Part shown: positions 1 through 9,764 of the stretch, in pieces
Numbering within the stretch: the first letter of the stretch is position 1
How the letters are laid out: each line of letters starts with the position of its first letter
Assembly: GCA_001730095.1 (NCBI GenBank)
Contig: MDLF01000063.1
Location: 62,001-126,000 of the forward strand
DNA from: Rhodobacteraceae bacterium (ex Bugula neritina AB1)
GTDB lineage: Bacteria; Pseudomonadota; Alphaproteobacteria; Rhodobacterales; Rhodobacteraceae
Length of the DNA: 64,000 nt
Reading direction: 5' to 3'
Notes under the pieces: model-generated
Seen by the model: only the letters and a program-made list of their open reading frames with translations
The model's database searches: none
What the model was told of the DNA's origin: nothing
Translations under genes and position numbers: made by a program

Positions 1-192
1 GCAATCAATGCCGGTATCGAAGCTGCCCGGGCAGGCAAGGCCGGACAGGGGTTTGCGTTTCTGGCGCGTGAGATCAAGGCCCTTGCGGATGAAAATGGCG
101 AATGGGCCAACCGGATCACGGATCAGATGGCGGGGCGCGACAGCTCTGCCCGGGAACGGATCATGCAAGGCAGTGCGCAGGATCAAAACTGA
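1..192 (+). CDS. Methyl-accepting chemotaxis protein, C-terminal end (partial)
   Basis: The open frame enters from the left edge and stops with TGA at 190-192. Its first residues, [12 protein letters not shown] followed by [15 protein letters not shown], match the highly conserved hairpin tip of the MCP signalling domain, which contacts CheA and CheW. Only about 40 residues follow the tip and they lack a typical long return helix. The receptor therefore ends unusually early, or belongs to a short or atypical subclass. Its sensor and membrane parts are outside the window. The last 10 bases overlap the convergent dGTPase-like gene. Confidence 0.8.
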   Translation, partial: AINAGIEAARAGKAGQGFAFLAREIKALADENGEWANRITDQMAGRDSSARERIMQGSAQDQN

Positions 193-1544
193 ACTGAGCC
201 GGTGATCATCTCCCGGACTTTGACCGCATAGCGGTCTGTCATTCCAGAGACAAAATCCGCAAGTGAATGCATAGCGCTGCAGGCATCCCTGGTATCCCGA
301 AGGTCGAGATCCACTGCACGGATCAATTGTCCCCAATGCGGGAACTGCCTGCCGAAGTCAGCCTGATCCCAGCCACAGGCGGCCAGATCGCTGTAAAGCC
401 CGTGAAAATGATCCAGGATACGGTGCAGCGCCTGCCGACCAGCCACTTCCAATTCGGTCTTGCGGCGGGCCGCAAAGATGCGCTCGACCGACAGGCGCTG
501 CAGCTCCGCAAAGGCGTCTGCCTTGGATGAAACACTGATCAGATCCCCATCAAATTCACCGCTCATGATGGCATCATAGTTATCCATGAAGGCCTGTATT
601 GCTGCGCTGGTGGCCGCGCCGATGGATAGCGCCCGCAACAGCGCAACCCGCTCACCCAATGGCATCGCGGCGTCTTCTTCCCGGTTTGGCTTGCCAGTGA
701 TGTCTTCCAGCACCGCAGCCACCTCAGCGCGGTCCAGATCGCCCACCGCCCCCGCATCCTCGATATCCATAATGCGGTAGCAAATGTCGTCCGCGGCCTC
801 GACAAGGAAGGCAAGCGGATGGCGGCGATACCAGCCCGCGCTTTCACGGATCATGCCGGTGGCGGAACAAATCTCATCCAGCAGTACGGTGTCCGCCGCA
901 AAGACACCGAATTTCTTGAGACCCGCATAGGGCGCCGGTCCATCGGCGCAGACAGCATCGCGCACCTGCCGGGTGCAGGGGTATTTCAGAAAAGCACCCA
1001 GCGTTGCATAGCTGAGCCGCAGACCGCCCTCGCGCCGGGCCATTTCCAGCCGCCCAGCAATGCGCAACCCCTGGGCGTTGCCCTCGAAATGCGCGAACTC
1101 TGCCTGTCGGTCTGCTGGAACCTCGGCCGCCAGCCCCTGGCCTGAGCGGAACTGCGCTGCGAACCAGCCCCCAATGCTGTCTTCGCCAGAGTGACCAAAA
1201 GGCGGATTGCCAATGTCGTGCAGAAGACAGGCCGCCTGAACGTGGCCTGCAATACGCAGCACTTGATCCGGAGTGATCCGGCCCGCCTTCAGCAGCGCGT
1301 GCCCCACGCCGGCTCCCAGCGAACGACCGACGCTGCATGTTTCCATGCTGTGGATCATCCGATGATGCACGTGGTCATGGCTGTAGAGCGGATGCACCTG
1401 GGTCTTCTGAGCCAACCGCCGGAACGGTTCGGAAAACAGGATGCGGTCATAATCCTGCAGATAGGCCTCGCGTCCCGGCTCCTCGGCAAAATCCGGTCGG
1501 CACAGCCGCCCCGGGTTCAGCAGCCTGTTCCACTCCATCGCCAT
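183..1544 (-). CDS. dgt: dGTPase-like HD-domain protein
   Basis: A 453-residue HD-domain phosphohydrolase of the deoxyguanosinetriphosphate triphosphohydrolase-like family, which splits dNTPs into deoxynucleoside and triphosphate. The N-terminal signature ([21 protein letters not shown]-like) precedes an H..R...H pattern ([10 protein letters not shown]), then the HD pair in [15 protein letters not shown] near residue 110. These are the metal ligands of the family. The ATG at 1544 has AAGGAG eight bases upstream; a second ATG lies two codons in. It is transcribed towards the chemotaxis receptor. Substrate range (dGTP only or all dNTPs) cannot be read from the sequence. Confidence 0.9.
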   Translation of the reverse strand: MAMEWNRLLNPGRLCRPDFAEEPGREAYLQDYDRILFSEPFRRLAQKTQVHPLYSHDHVHHRMIHSMETCSVGRSLGAGVGHALLKAGRITPDQVLRIAGHVQAACLLHDIGNPPFGHSGEDSIGGWFAAQFRSGQGLAAEVPADRQAEFAHFEGNAQGLRIAGRLEMARREGGLRLSYATLGAFLKYPCTRQVRDAVCADGPAPYAGLKKFGVFAADTVLLDEICSATGMIRESAGWYRRHPLAFLVEAADDICYRIMDIEDAGAVGDLDRAEVAAVLEDITGKPNREEDAAMPLGERVALLRALSIGAATSAAIQAFMDNYDAIMSGEFDGDLISVSSKADAFAELQRLSVERIFAARRKTELEVAGRQALHRILDHFHGLYSDLAACGWDQADFGRQFPHWGQLIRAVDLDLRDTRDACSAMHSLADFVSGMTDRYAVKVREMITGSVQF

Positions 1545-1607
1545 GTGTCTGCTCCTTTGCCTGTCTGGCGGCGGTTAAACGGCAGCCCGCGGGGAAATGC
1601 AAACGCT

Positions 1608-2504
1608 TCAGCGCGGCTTGATCCCGGCAGGTTCCAGCTTGTGCTCCGGCTCCACGTGAATCACCACCTGCGCTTCCGGCAGGGCGTCCCGGAGGGCAAT
1701 TTCAATCAGGTCGCAAATGCCATGCGACGCCCGCACCGTCATGGCACCGTCCACGACCATGTGAAATTCGATAAACAGCGCCTGCCCCGCCCGGCGTGTC
1801 TTAAGGTCATGCACCTGAAGCGCCCCGGTCGCCATGCGGTGAATAATCTCCTCGATTTTCCTCCGCTCCTCTTCCGGTGCCGCCGTGTCCATCAGGCCGC
1901 CGATCGAGGAGGCAATCACCAGCCAGCCTTCCCGCAGGATATTGACGGCCACCAAAAGCGCCAGCAGCGGATCCAGGAAGGCCCAGCCGCTGGCCAATGC
2001 CAACACCAGCCCGGCCAGCACCCCGGCTGAGGTCCAGACATCGCTCATCAGATGTCGCCCGCCCGCCGCCAGGGCCGGCGACTTCAGCCGCCCGCCCGCC
2101 GCCAGCAGCACCCGTGCCCAGGCCAGGTTCAGGATCATCGCAAGCGCGTTGACCAGCAGGCCTGCTGTGCTCCAGTCTGCCGTGGCCGGGCGTCCAAAGG
2201 CGTCCACCGCCGCGTGCAGGATCACCAGCGCGGCGATCACAATCATGATGCCTTCGGCAACCGCCGAGAAATACTCTGCCTTGTGGTGGCCGTAAGGGTG
2301 GCCGTCGTCAGCCGGCCGCTGGGCATAGCGCACGGCAAACCAGGCAATCACTGCGCCGCCGATGTTCACGAAGGATTCGAGCGCATCCGACAGCAGCGCC
2401 ACCGAGCCGGTCAGCATCCAGGCCAAGGCCTTCAGGCCGGTCACCGCCAGCGCGATCAGGATCGACCCTGTCGCCAATTGAGTTGCACTGAAGCGTTGAA
2501 ACAT
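1608..2504 (-). CDS. Cation diffusion facilitator (CDF) family metal exporter
   Basis: A 298-residue inner-membrane metal/proton antiporter of the CDF family (FieF/CzcD type), expected to export Zn, Fe, Mn or similar divalent cations. The transmembrane metal-site pattern SDALESFVN lies in helix 2, and a second aspartate-bearing helix contains SDVWTSAGV. The C-terminal cytoplasmic dimerisation domain is histidine-poor. The ATG at 2504 follows GGGGAG; the longer frame from GTG at 2525 has no ribosome site. It starts just after the TauE-type permease and is probably co-transcribed with it. The metal is not assignable. Confidence 0.88.
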   Translation of the reverse strand: MFQRFSATQLATGSILIALAVTGLKALAWMLTGSVALLSDALESFVNIGGAVIAWFAVRYAQRPADDGHPYGHHKAEYFSAVAEGIMIVIAALVILHAAVDAFGRPATADWSTAGLLVNALAMILNLAWARVLLAAGGRLKSPALAAGGRHLMSDVWTSAGVLAGLVLALASGWAFLDPLLALLVAVNILREGWLVIASSIGGLMDTAAPEEERRKIEEIIHRMATGALQVHDLKTRRAGQALFIEFHMVVDGAMTVRASHGICDLIEIALRDALPEAQVVIHVEPEHKLEPAGIKPR

Positions 2505-2528
2505 GCTCTCTCCCCGCTTCTGCACTGT

Positions 2529-3296
2529 TTACATCAGCAGCCCGCGGCGCAAGAGGTTCAATCCGGCAATCAACAGCACAAAAAGTGTGGCCCTGCGGAA
2601 CAGCACCTGATCGATCCGGTCATGCAACTGGCCGCCGATCCACATGCCTGCCACTGCGGGCACAATCAGAGCCAAAGAGAATGGTGCCGTCTCAGCCCGC
2701 ATCACCCCTGAACCGACATGGGCCAACAGCAATGCCACGGCGCCAAGACCGTAGATCACTCCCTGCACGCGGATCTGCTCGGTTTTCTCTGTGCCCAATG
2801 CGGTCAGATAGGCCACGGTCGGCGGCCCCCAGACACCCGACACTCCGCCGATCAGACCGGCAATGCCGCCCACCACGGCTTCGCTGCGGCGGGTCGGGTT
2901 GGCGATCGAGAAGGTTTTTCCCATCAGCTGGATGAAGGCAAAGACCGTCACCGGCACCCCGATCACCAGCAGCAACGCCTGCTGCGGCAATACCCGCACT
3001 GACTGGGCGCTCAGCAGCAGGCACATCAGGCCGATCAGCAGAAATACCCGGAATTTACCGATTGAGGCCAGCGCCGCCTGGGGTCCCTGTCTCAGCGCCT
3101 GGATCCCATTGGTCACCAGTGTCGGCAGAATCAGCCCCGCCAGCGCCAGATCAGGTGCCAGGAACATGCTGAGGCCAGAGATAAAGATCATCGGCATTGC
3201 AAAACCAACCAGCCCTTTGACGGTGCCAGCCAGCAATGCGATGCCAAATGCCGCAGCCAGATCAGCTGGGGAAATCAGAGAAAACAATGCGCTCAT
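2529..3296 (-). CDS. Sulfite exporter TauE/SafE family membrane protein
   Basis: A 255-residue polytopic permease of the TauE/SafE (DUF81) family with about eight hydrophobic segments. The family repeat signature appears as GTVKGLVGFAMP near the N terminus and as GLIGGVSGVWGPP in the second half. Members move sulfite, sulfoacetate or other small organic anions. The substrate here is unknown and no sulfur-metabolism genes adjoin it. It is divergent from mcd with 144 bases between starts. Its 3' end lies 24 bases before the CDF exporter start. Confidence 0.85.
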   Translation of the reverse strand: MSALFSLISPADLAAAFGIALLAGTVKGLVGFAMPMIFISGLSMFLAPDLALAGLILPTLVTNGIQALRQGPQAALASIGKFRVFLLIGLMCLLLSAQSVRVLPQQALLLVIGVPVTVFAFIQLMGKTFSIANPTRRSEAVVGGIAGLIGGVSGVWGPPTVAYLTALGTEKTEQIRVQGVIYGLGAVALLLAHVGSGVMRAETAPFSLALIVPAVAGMWIGGQLHDRIDQVLFRRATLFVLLIAGLNLLRRGLLM

Positions 3297-3329
3297 GCCT
3301 CTGCTCTACCACATCCGCGTGACGCTGCA

Positions 3330-3406
3330 CTGCAAAATGAACGCGCAAGATTTGATCCAAACGTCGCGCGCATTAGTATTTTTGTTGCGCTGCGCCTGCA
3401 AAATGA
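3330..3406. promoter_or_regulatory. Direct repeat CTGCAAAATGA upstream of mcd
   Basis: The 11-mer CTGCAAAATGA occurs at 3330-3340 and again at 3396-3406, with start points 66 bases apart, in the short region between the divergent TauE-type gene and mcd. The core TGCAAA resembles the TTTGCAAA element that I recall for PccR/RamB-type short-chain acyl-CoA regulators in Rhodobacteraceae. That makes it a candidate activator site for mcd. Function is inferred only from position and similarity. Confidence 0.35.
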
Positions 3407-3440
3407 TTTACCACCGGGCGACCGAAGAAGGATCTGATTC

Positions 3441-5126
3441 ATGGCTCATGACGGACAGGACTTGCAGATGAAACCGACACTCATTCCCGACCTGCTGGCA
3501 CTGACCGGCGCTGCACTGGAACCGCTGGACCAGCTGCTTGAAGCCGCGCGCGCCTCTGTGAAGGAAATGGTCAGCAGCGATGGCCGGGTTTCCGGCAAGC
3601 TGATCGAGGAAAACCAGGTGGCGGCGCACGGGCTGTCGTGGCTTGCCACTTACGTCTACTCGCTGCGCCAGATGCAGAAATGGGCCGAGAAGCTGGATGG
3701 CGAAGGCAAGTTCGGCGAGATGGAGCAGCTGATCCATCAGATCGGCTTTGGCGAGTACCTGTGGCAGGTCTACGGCGGCATCCAGATGAACCAGGGCGAG
3801 ATCATCCGCCTGCAGGATCTGGGCCTGAGCCAAGATGCGCAGCGTTCCCTGATGGCCCCTGCAGTCATGACACTCTGCGAGCAGGGCAACAGCCAGGCCG
3901 CCCGCTCCCGTTTGGTGGAGCTGATGGAGGAGCAGGCAGGCGCCACCATGTTCGGCACTTCCGGCCTGGAAGAAGAGCTGGAGATGATCCGTGACCAGTT
4001 CCGCCGCTACGCGGTCGAGAAGGTCGAGCCCCACGCCCATGACTGGCACCTGAAAGACGAGCTGATCCCGCTGAGCGTGATCGAAGAGCTGGCAGAAATG
4101 GGTGTTTTCGGCCTGACCATCCCGGAGGAGTACGGCGGGTTCGGCCTGTCCAAGGCGTCGATGGTTGTGGTCTCCGAGGAACTGTCGCGCGGCTATATCG
4201 GCGTTGGCTCTCTGGGTACCCGTTCCGAGATTGCAGCCGAGCTGATCCTTTGCGGCGGCACCGAGGAACAGAAAGCGAATTGGCTGCCCAAGCTGTCCAG
4301 CGCCGAGATCCTGCCTACTGCCGTGTTCACCGAGCCGAACACCGGCTCCGACCTCGGCTCCCTGCGCACCCGCGCGGTGAAGGACGAGAACGGCGATTAC
4401 AAAGTCACTGGCAACAAGACCTGGATCACCCATGCAGCGCGCACGCATGTGATGACCCTGCTGGCGCGCACCGACCCCAACACCACCGATCACCGCGGGC
4501 TGTCGATGTTCCTGGCCGAAAAGACCCCGGGCACCGACGAGCATCCCTTCCCGACCGAAGGCATGACCGGCGGCGAGATCGAGGTCCTGGGCTACCGTGG
4601 CATGAAAGAATACGAACTGGGTTTCGACAACTTCCATGTGAAGGGCAGGAACCTCTTGGGCGGCGAGGAAAACAAAGGCTTCAAACAGCTGATGGAGACC
4701 TTTGAATCGGCCCGTATCCAGACCGCGGCCCGCGCCATCGGCGTGGCCCAGTCGGCGCTGGATATCGCCATGCAGTATGCGCAGGAACGCAAGCAGTTCG
4801 GCAAGTCGCTGATCAACTTCCCGCGCGTCTCCGGCAAGCTGGCGATGATGGCGGTGGAAATCATGATTGCCCGCCAGCTAACCTATTTCTCGGCCTGGGA
4901 AAAAGACCATGGCCACCGCTGCGACCTGGAAGCCGGCATGGCCAAGCTGCTGGGTGCGCGGGTCGCCTGGGCGGCCGCTGACAATGGTTTGCAGATCCAT
5001 GGCGGCAATGGTTTTGCGATGGAGTACAAGATCTCCCGCGTCCTGTGTGACGCCCGCATCCTCAACATCTTTGAAGGTGCCGCTGAAATTCAGGCTCAGG
5101 TCATTGCCCGCCGCCTGTTGGGCTGA
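3441..5126 (+). CDS. mcd: (2S)-methylsuccinyl-CoA dehydrogenase
   Basis: A 561-residue FAD acyl-CoA dehydrogenase. Residues from about 175 onward form the standard fold, with the FAD/substrate loop TAVFTEPNTGSDLGSLRTRA and the C-terminal motif QIHGGNGFAMEY. The roughly 170-residue N-terminal extension is absent from ordinary beta-oxidation enzymes and is typical of methylsuccinyl-CoA dehydrogenase, which makes mesaconyl-CoA in the ethylmalonyl-CoA pathway for acetyl-CoA assimilation. The ATG at 3441 follows AAGAAGGA by eight bases. It is monocistronic, with a strong terminator at 5162-5185. The other pathway genes (ccr, ecm, mch) are not in the window. A different acyl-CoA substrate is the main alternative. 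Confidence 0.85.
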   Translation: MAHDGQDLQMKPTLIPDLLALTGAALEPLDQLLEAARASVKEMVSSDGRVSGKLIEENQVAAHGLSWLATYVYSLRQMQKWAEKLDGEGKFGEMEQLIHQIGFGEYLWQVYGGIQMNQGEIIRLQDLGLSQDAQRSLMAPAVMTLCEQGNSQAARSRLVELMEEQAGATMFGTSGLEEELEMIRDQFRRYAVEKVEPHAHDWHLKDELIPLSVIEELAEMGVFGLTIPEEYGGFGLSKASMVVVSEELSRGYIGVGSLGTRSEIAAELILCGGTEEQKANWLPKLSSAEILPTAVFTEPNTGSDLGSLRTRAVKDENGDYKVTGNKTWITHAARTHVMTLLARTDPNTTDHRGLSMFLAEKTPGTDEHPFPTEGMTGGEIEVLGYRGMKEYELGFDNFHVKGRNLLGGEENKGFKQLMETFESARIQTAARAIGVAQSALDIAMQYAQERKQFGKSLINFPRVSGKLAMMAVEIMIARQLTYFSAWEKDHGHRCDLEAGMAKLLGARVAWAAADNGLQIHGGNGFAMEYKISRVLCDARILNIFEGAAEIQAQVIARRLLG

Positions 5127-5161
5127 TTGCGGCCTCCAATAGTGGATGAATTCAAATTCAG

Positions 5162-5185
5162 GCCCGGCGTCCGCGCCGGGCTTTT
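5162..5185 (+). terminator. Rho-independent terminator of mcd
   Basis: A perfect 8-bp stem, GCCCGGCG (5162-5169) with CGCCGGGC (5174-5181), has a 4-base loop TCCG and a TTTT run immediately after. It lies 36 bases past the mcd stop codon. Confidence 0.85.
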
Positions 5186-5419
5186 GGCTGTAACCAGCCG
5201 GCAATTGCTTTGCATGCATCCGGCACGCAACCACCGGACAAGATTTTCTGACCACCCGGACCCGCCCGAAAAGCAGCGGTCTGCCAGACAGATTTCCTCA
5301 AAAGAACCTATTGCTGGAGCCATGCAAGAACGTGAACAGCTTCCTGAAATAATGAAGGGGGGTGTGCCGCCCGCGGCTGTGGCATAGAATGTGGTGAAAA
5401 GCAGCCTCCGGAGATCCAT

Positions 5420-5812
5420 ATGCTGCGTGCAGTTTTGATTGGCTCCCTGCTGCTGTCGGGCGCCTGTAGCACAGACGAAACCCTGTCGGCCTATGGGGCT
5501 GATGGAAGGGAATGGCAATTGCGAAGCCTGGACGGCGCCGCATTCACCGCCACCGCCAGCCTGACCTTTCCGGAACCCGGCGAGGCAGCGGGAAAAGCGC
5601 CTTGCAACAGCTTTCTCGGCAAGCAAACCGCGCCCTATCCATGGTTTGAGATCAGCCAGCTTGCGGTAACACGCGCCGCCTGCCCGGAACTGGCCGCCGA
5701 AGCTGTATTTTTGAAAGCGCTGCAAGAGATGACGCTGGCTGAAGTATCAGGAGACGTGCTGATCCTTAGCAATGAGGCTGGGCGCGAGATGCTGTTCAAA
5801 GACGGCGGCTGA
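5420..5812 (+). CDS. META domain lipoprotein
   Basis: A 130-residue small lipoprotein. It begins with a short hydrophobic signal and a lipobox-like LLSGAC, with Cys16 as the likely lipidated residue. It then matches the META/HslJ fold: [11 protein letters not shown], a central [17 protein letters not shown] and a final [13 protein letters not shown] strand. Family members are envelope proteins of uncertain function (HslJ is heat-inducible and linked to novobiocin resistance). It converges on recO and overlaps its 3' end by 17 bases. It probably sits in the inner or outer membrane facing the periplasm. Confidence 0.75.
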   Translation: MLRAVLIGSLLLSGACSTDETLSAYGADGREWQLRSLDGAAFTATASLTFPEPGEAAGKAPCNSFLGKQTAPYPWFEISQLAVTRAACPELAAEAVFLKALQEMTLAEVSGDVLILSNEAGREMLFKDGG

Positions 5813-6521
5813 GAAGATCCAGCAAACGTCCGCGCGCCTCTGGCACCGGGTGGTTGCCAAGCGCAGGCGCGAGCCTCGCTGCCAGGAAATGACCCGTGGT
5901 GCGCAGGGCCTGAACAATCTCAGCGTCCTCTGCATTCCCCTGGCCAAGCATCACCGGCGGCAGCGGCAGCAACCGGTGCACCCACTCCCCGGCAGCTTCC
6001 TGTGAAACAGCCCGGCCGGTTTTTGGAGAGACATACGCCAGTCCGAACCGGCTGCCGCTCACAGCACAGGCCGTCAGATCGAGCCCAAAACCCATGTCCT
6101 CCAAGAGCGCCAGCTCCCAGCGTAGATACGCGAGTGGCCAGAGGGTTTCATTCCCGAGCAGGTCCAGCAGCTGTTCGCTGCGCACATAGAGGTCCGCGTG
6201 CGGTTCACGTTCCGGCAGGCAGAAAGCCAAAAGCGCCGTTACAGCATTGAGCCCTGCCAGCGCCAACCGTCCGGAGAGCGCAGCAGCAGCGCGGCTGCGA
6301 AGCGGTTCGGCACGAAAGCTGCCCAGATGGTCCTCCAGCCGCGCCCGCCAGGCCACATCCAGCTGTGCACCGGGCTGCAGGACCGGCGCCATCCGGCGGC
6401 CTGCCCCTCCACGGACAACGCCGGCGTGGCGGCCGTGGCCTTCTGTAAAGACGTCAAGGATGGCTGAGCTTTCACCGTGGCGACGCACCGAAAGCAATAT
6501 GCCCTGATCACGCCACTCCAA
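5796..6521 (-). CDS. recO: DNA repair protein RecO
   Basis: A 241-residue RecO, which loads RecA on SSB-coated DNA with RecR during RecF-pathway gap repair. The N-terminal OB-fold begins [16 protein letters not shown] and the helical C-terminal part follows. I place the start at a TTG (6521) because AGGGAGG lies seven bases upstream and family proteins begin at this EWRD segment. The longer frame from 6581 has no support. No CxxC zinc knuckle is visible in the C-terminal half, as in many alphaproteobacterial RecO proteins. It is the last gene of the long minus-strand core operon. Confidence 0.9.
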   Translation of the reverse strand: MEWRDQGILLSVRRHGESSAILDVFTEGHGRHAGVVRGGAGRRMAPVLQPGAQLDVAWRARLEDHLGSFRAEPLRSRAAAALSGRLALAGLNAVTALLAFCLPEREPHADLYVRSEQLLDLLGNETLWPLAYLRWELALLEDMGFGLDLTACAVSGSRFGLAYVSPKTGRAVSQEAAGEWVHRLLPLPPVMLGQGNAEDAEIVQALRTTGHFLAARLAPALGNHPVPEARGRLLDLLSRRL

Positions 6522-6590
6522 CACCAGCCCTCCCTGTCCTGCGCTCTGCCTTATCAGAACCGATAGCCTGACAAGCTGCAAGCCGCAGGG

Positions 6591-6920
6591 TCACTCCAGA
6601 CCGGGTTCGTCCAGCAGATGGCGCCCCATCCGGTCCTCGACCTCTATCACCCATAGATCCGGATCAAATGCGCGCTGGCGGCTAATGGAGGCATCAACAT
6701 CCATTTCTGCACCGGCTGCCAGTTGGTCCCATTTACGATTACCGCTCATCAAGTCATAGGTGCGATGAAAGGCGCGGGCCTGGCCATCAAGCGAGTTGAG
6801 CTTCACCAGCACTGCGCCGGCGGTGTCGTCCCCGTGCGAGGTGACAAAAGCCGGGATGTCCTGAAACCGCAAGCGGGCCAGATAGGCATCAACCCAGAAC
6901 CGGGCAGTGAGGCGGGTCAT
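6591..6920 (-). CDS. DUF1491 family protein
   Basis: A 109-residue protein of the alphaproteobacterial DUF1491 family. It starts MTRLTARFWVDAYLARL and contains the conserved VLVKLNSLDG and DPDLWVIEVEDR segments. It is soluble and has no signal peptide. No function is established for the family. Its place between era and recO is common in Rhodobacteraceae and suggests co-expression with this operon rather than a specific role in repair. Confidence 0.8.
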   Translation of the reverse strand: MTRLTARFWVDAYLARLRFQDIPAFVTSHGDDTAGAVLVKLNSLDGQARAFHRTYDLMSGNRKWDQLAAGAEMDVDASISRQRAFDPDLWVIEVEDRMGRHLLDEPGLE

Positions 6921-7008
6921 ACTGTGCCTCTGCTGATGTCAGCGCCCAAGGCGAGTAGGGGAGCCTCCGGCGGGAGTATTTCCGGAAAGATGAAAAGGCG
7001 GGAAGGCA

Positions 7009-7914
7009 TCAATTGCCGTCTTTGAAGTCGAGGCCCATTTCCGAATAGCGTTCTGCCTCTTCCAGCCAGTTCGGGCGCACCTTGACCTGCAGGAACAAGT
7101 GCACTTTGCGGCCCAGGAATTCCTCCAGCTCGGCGCGGGCGGCCTGAGAAACAGACTTGATGGTCTCGCCGCGCTTGCCCAGAACGATCCCTTTGTGGCC
7201 GTCACGCATTACATAGATCAGCTGGTCCACGCGAGCGGAGCCGTCTTTGCGTTCTTCCCATTGCTCGGTCTCGACTGTCAGCTGGTAAGGCAGCTCCTGG
7301 TGCAGGCGCAGGGTCAGTTTCTCGCGGGTCATCTCGGCTGCGATCATCCGCATCGGCAGATCGGCGATCTGATCTTCGGGGTAGAGCCAGGGGCTTTCTG
7401 GCAGTTTGCCTGCCAACCATTGGCGCAAGTCATCAACACCGTAGCCGCGCTCTGCCGAAATCATAAACGTCTCGGCGAAATTGTAACGGCTGTTCAGATC
7501 CTGAGTGAGTCCCAGCAGCTTCTCTGATGGCACCTTGTCGATCTTGTTGATCGCCAGCGCCACGGTACGGCCTTCGCCGATTTCCTCCAGCCCTTCCAGG
7601 ATCTTTTCGACGCCTTCAGTGATGCCCCGATGCGCTTCAACCATCAGCACAACGGCATCAGCGTCCGCAGCGCCACCCCATGCGGCTGCAACCATTGCGC
7701 GGTCCAGGCGGCGGCGCGGTTTAAACAGGCCTGGAGTGTCAACAAACACCAACTGCGCATCGCCTTCCATCGCCACGCCGCGGATGCGGGCGCGGGTGGT
7801 CTGCACCTTGTGTGTCACGATCGAGACCTTTGCCCCGACCATGCGGTTCAGAAGGGTCGATTTGCCCGCATTGGGCTCTCCGATCAGGGCAATGAATCCG
7901 GCGCGTGTAGTCAT
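7009..7914 (-). CDS. era: GTPase Era
   Basis: A 301-residue ribosome-assembly GTPase that binds the 3' end of 16S rRNA during 30S maturation. Walker A is GEPNAGKSTLLN (residues 12-23), G3 is DTPGL, G4 is NKID and G5 lies near ISAERGYGV. The C-terminal KH domain carries GKRGETIKSVSQAAR. The ATG at 7914 gives the normal length. A 281-base gap separates it from rnc upstream, so an internal promoter is possible. Confidence 0.97.
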   Translation of the reverse strand: MTTRAGFIALIGEPNAGKSTLLNRMVGAKVSIVTHKVQTTRARIRGVAMEGDAQLVFVDTPGLFKPRRRLDRAMVAAAWGGAADADAVVLMVEAHRGITEGVEKILEGLEEIGEGRTVALAINKIDKVPSEKLLGLTQDLNSRYNFAETFMISAERGYGVDDLRQWLAGKLPESPWLYPEDQIADLPMRMIAAEMTREKLTLRLHQELPYQLTVETEQWEERKDGSARVDQLIYVMRDGHKGIVLGKRGETIKSVSQAARAELEEFLGRKVHLFLQVKVRPNWLEEAERYSEMGLDFKDGN

Positions 7915-8195
7915 CTGTACTGGTCCTGTTTGCAGAGCAGACCCCTACAGGATTTCACCCAAAGGGGCCAGAGGCGTTTTCATTGGGCGTCAGGCAAGGA
8001 TGCACAAGCCTGCCCTGTGTCAAGAACCTGTGGCAGATCCGGTGCGACGGTCGCGGCGCCAAGCCCTTCCGCAAGCCAGGCCACCTGGCCTGCCAGCTTC
8101 GCTTTTCGTGAAACACTGGCAGGGCGCAGAGCATTGGCATGTGATCAGGCGCCGGAAAACCGGACTGACCAGCCAGATCCGGGCGATCTGACGGA
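7915..8195. other. Gap between rnc and era with no assignable gene
   Basis: These 281 bases separate the rnc stop from the era start inside an otherwise tightly packed operon. Short open frames cross it on both strands, but none has a convincing ribosome site together with family-like sequence. A minus-strand frame ending at 7955 is mainly antisense to rnc's own frame. I see no terminator with a T run. Confidence 0.4.
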
Positions 8196-8873
8196 TCAGC
8201 TGAGCTGTTCCAGCAGTGCCTTGGCCGCGGCCTGTTCAGCCTGTCGTTTGGACCCTGCCGTCGCCTGCGCTTCGGTGCCGTCCTGTAGGCGGGCGGCAAT
8301 TGTGAAGACCGGTGCGTGGTCCGGCCCGCTGCGCGAAACCTCCACATAGGTCGGCACCTTCTGGCCGCGAGCCTGAGCCCATTCCTGCAAGGAAGTCTTG
8401 GCGTCACGCGCGTCGCTTTCGACCTGGTGGATGCGGCTGCCCCACAGGCGGATGATTACCTCTGCGGCTGCGTCAAATCCCGCATCTTTGTAGACCGCAG
8501 CGATGACCGCCTCCATCGCATCGCCAAGCAGTGCCTGTTTGCGGCGCCCGCCGGACATCATCTCCGAGCGGCCCAGCTTCAGCACGGCGCCCAGGTCAAT
8601 TTCCTTGGCAACATCAGCGCAGGCTTCTTTGCGCACCAGCGCATTGAACCGCGGCGCCAGTTGGCCCTCGGTGGCGGTCTTGTCATGCTCCAGCAGCGCA
8701 GTGGCCATCACCAGCCCCAGCACCCGGTCTCCCAGAAACTCCAGCCGCTGGTTGTCTTTGCGAGTGGCAGAAGACACAGACGCATGGGTCACGGCACGCT
8801 GCAGCAGATCGGGACGGGCGAATTTGTGCCCGATCCGCTCTTGGAATGCGTGCAGCTCCTTGGACAGTTTCAC
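8196..8873 (-). CDS. rnc: Ribonuclease III
   Basis: A 225-residue double-strand-specific endoribonuclease that processes rRNA precursors and structured mRNAs. The catalytic signature [12 protein letters not shown] lies near residue 43, and a second acidic site lies in [15 protein letters not shown]-terminal double-stranded-RNA-binding domain ends with [17 protein letters not shown]. The start is a GTG that overlaps the TGA of lepB (GTGA), with AAGGGG seven bases upstream, so translation is probably coupled to lepB. Confidence 0.97.
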   Translation of the reverse strand: MKLSKELHAFQERIGHKFARPDLLQRAVTHASVSSATRKDNQRLEFLGDRVLGLVMATALLEHDKTATEGQLAPRFNALVRKEACADVAKEIDLGAVLKLGRSEMMSGGRRKQALLGDAMEAVIAAVYKDAGFDAAAEVIIRLWGSRIHQVESDARDAKTSLQEWAQARGQKVPTYVEVSRSGPDHAPVFTIAARLQDGTEAQATAGSKRQAEQAAAKALLEQLS

Positions 8874-9706
8874 TGGATCCCCTTGAAGAAACGGTTGCTA
8901 CGCCAGGTCCAGAAGTAGAGCATGGAGCGCCCGGCAGAGGAGAACATGATCCGGTCGGCACGGCCGATCAGGTTTTCATAAGGCACAAACCCGACACCGC
9001 CCGCGGTCTGTGGCAACCGGCTGTCCGAGGAATTGTCGCGGTTGTCGCCCATGAAGAAATAATGCCCTTCCGGCACGTGGTAGACACTGGTGTGATCGAC
9101 CCCTTGGTTGGTGATGTTGAGCACCGTATGTTCAGAGCCGCCCGGCAGGGTTTCGATCTGGCGCGATTTCTTGCAGATGGCGCCCTGGCCGACAGGAGCG
9201 TTTTCGCAGCGTGGCATTGACCCTTGCGGGCCCTGGCGCTCCATCACTTCCTCAAATGCGCCCGCATCCTGCAGCTTGACCGGTTCGCCATTGATGAACA
9301 GCACACCGTTCTTCATCTGGACCGTGTCGCCTGGCAGGCCGATCAGCCGCTTGATGAAGTCATGGCCATTCACAGGGTGACGGAACACCGCCACATCGCC
9401 ACGCTCGGGTTCACTGCCAAGCAGGCGGGTGTTGTCCCCATCCAGAAAACTGCACACATCCTTGGCGTCGATATTCACCCCGATCGCAGGCAGTCGGAGA
9501 CTGGGGCAGGAGGCATAGGAATAGCCATAAGCCACCTTGTTGACGAAAAGAAAATCCCCGATCAACAGGGTTTCCTTCATCGATCCGGAGGGAATCCAGA
9601 AGGGCTGAAAGAACAAGGTGCGAAAGACACCGGCGATCAGCAGCGCGTAGACAACGGTCTTGATCGTCTCAATGATCGAACTGCTGGTCTTTGCTTTGGC
9701 CGTCAT
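8870..9706 (-). CDS. lepB: Signal peptidase I
   Basis: A 278-residue inner-membrane serine protease (S26) that removes signal peptides from exported proteins. An N-terminal membrane helix ([16 protein letters not shown]) precedes the Ser nucleophile in [10 protein letters not shown], the Lys general base in [14 protein letters not shown], and the box [12 protein letters not shown]. The ATG at 9706 has GGAGAG upstream; the frame runs 19 codons further up without support. The four-base overlap with rnc is a common alphaproteobacterial arrangement. Confidence 0.96.
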   Translation of the reverse strand: MTAKAKTSSSIIETIKTVVYALLIAGVFRTLFFQPFWIPSGSMKETLLIGDFLFVNKVAYGYSYASCPSLRLPAIGVNIDAKDVCSFLDGDNTRLLGSEPERGDVAVFRHPVNGHDFIKRLIGLPGDTVQMKNGVLFINGEPVKLQDAGAFEEVMERQGPQGSMPRCENAPVGQGAICKKSRQIETLPGGSEHTVLNITNQGVDHTSVYHVPEGHYFFMGDNRDNSSDSRLPQTAGGVGFVPYENLIGRADRIMFSSAGRSMLYFWTWRSNRFFKGIQ

Positions 9707-9764
9707 CAGGCTCTCCGGTTTGGAAAAAGGGTCCGGGGCTACATGCGGGGCTGAAGGGGGCAAG

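Noticed and set aside
3408-4637. 409-residue open frame antisense to mcd
   Set aside because: It lies entirely within mcd or its leader and has no ribosome site or domain.
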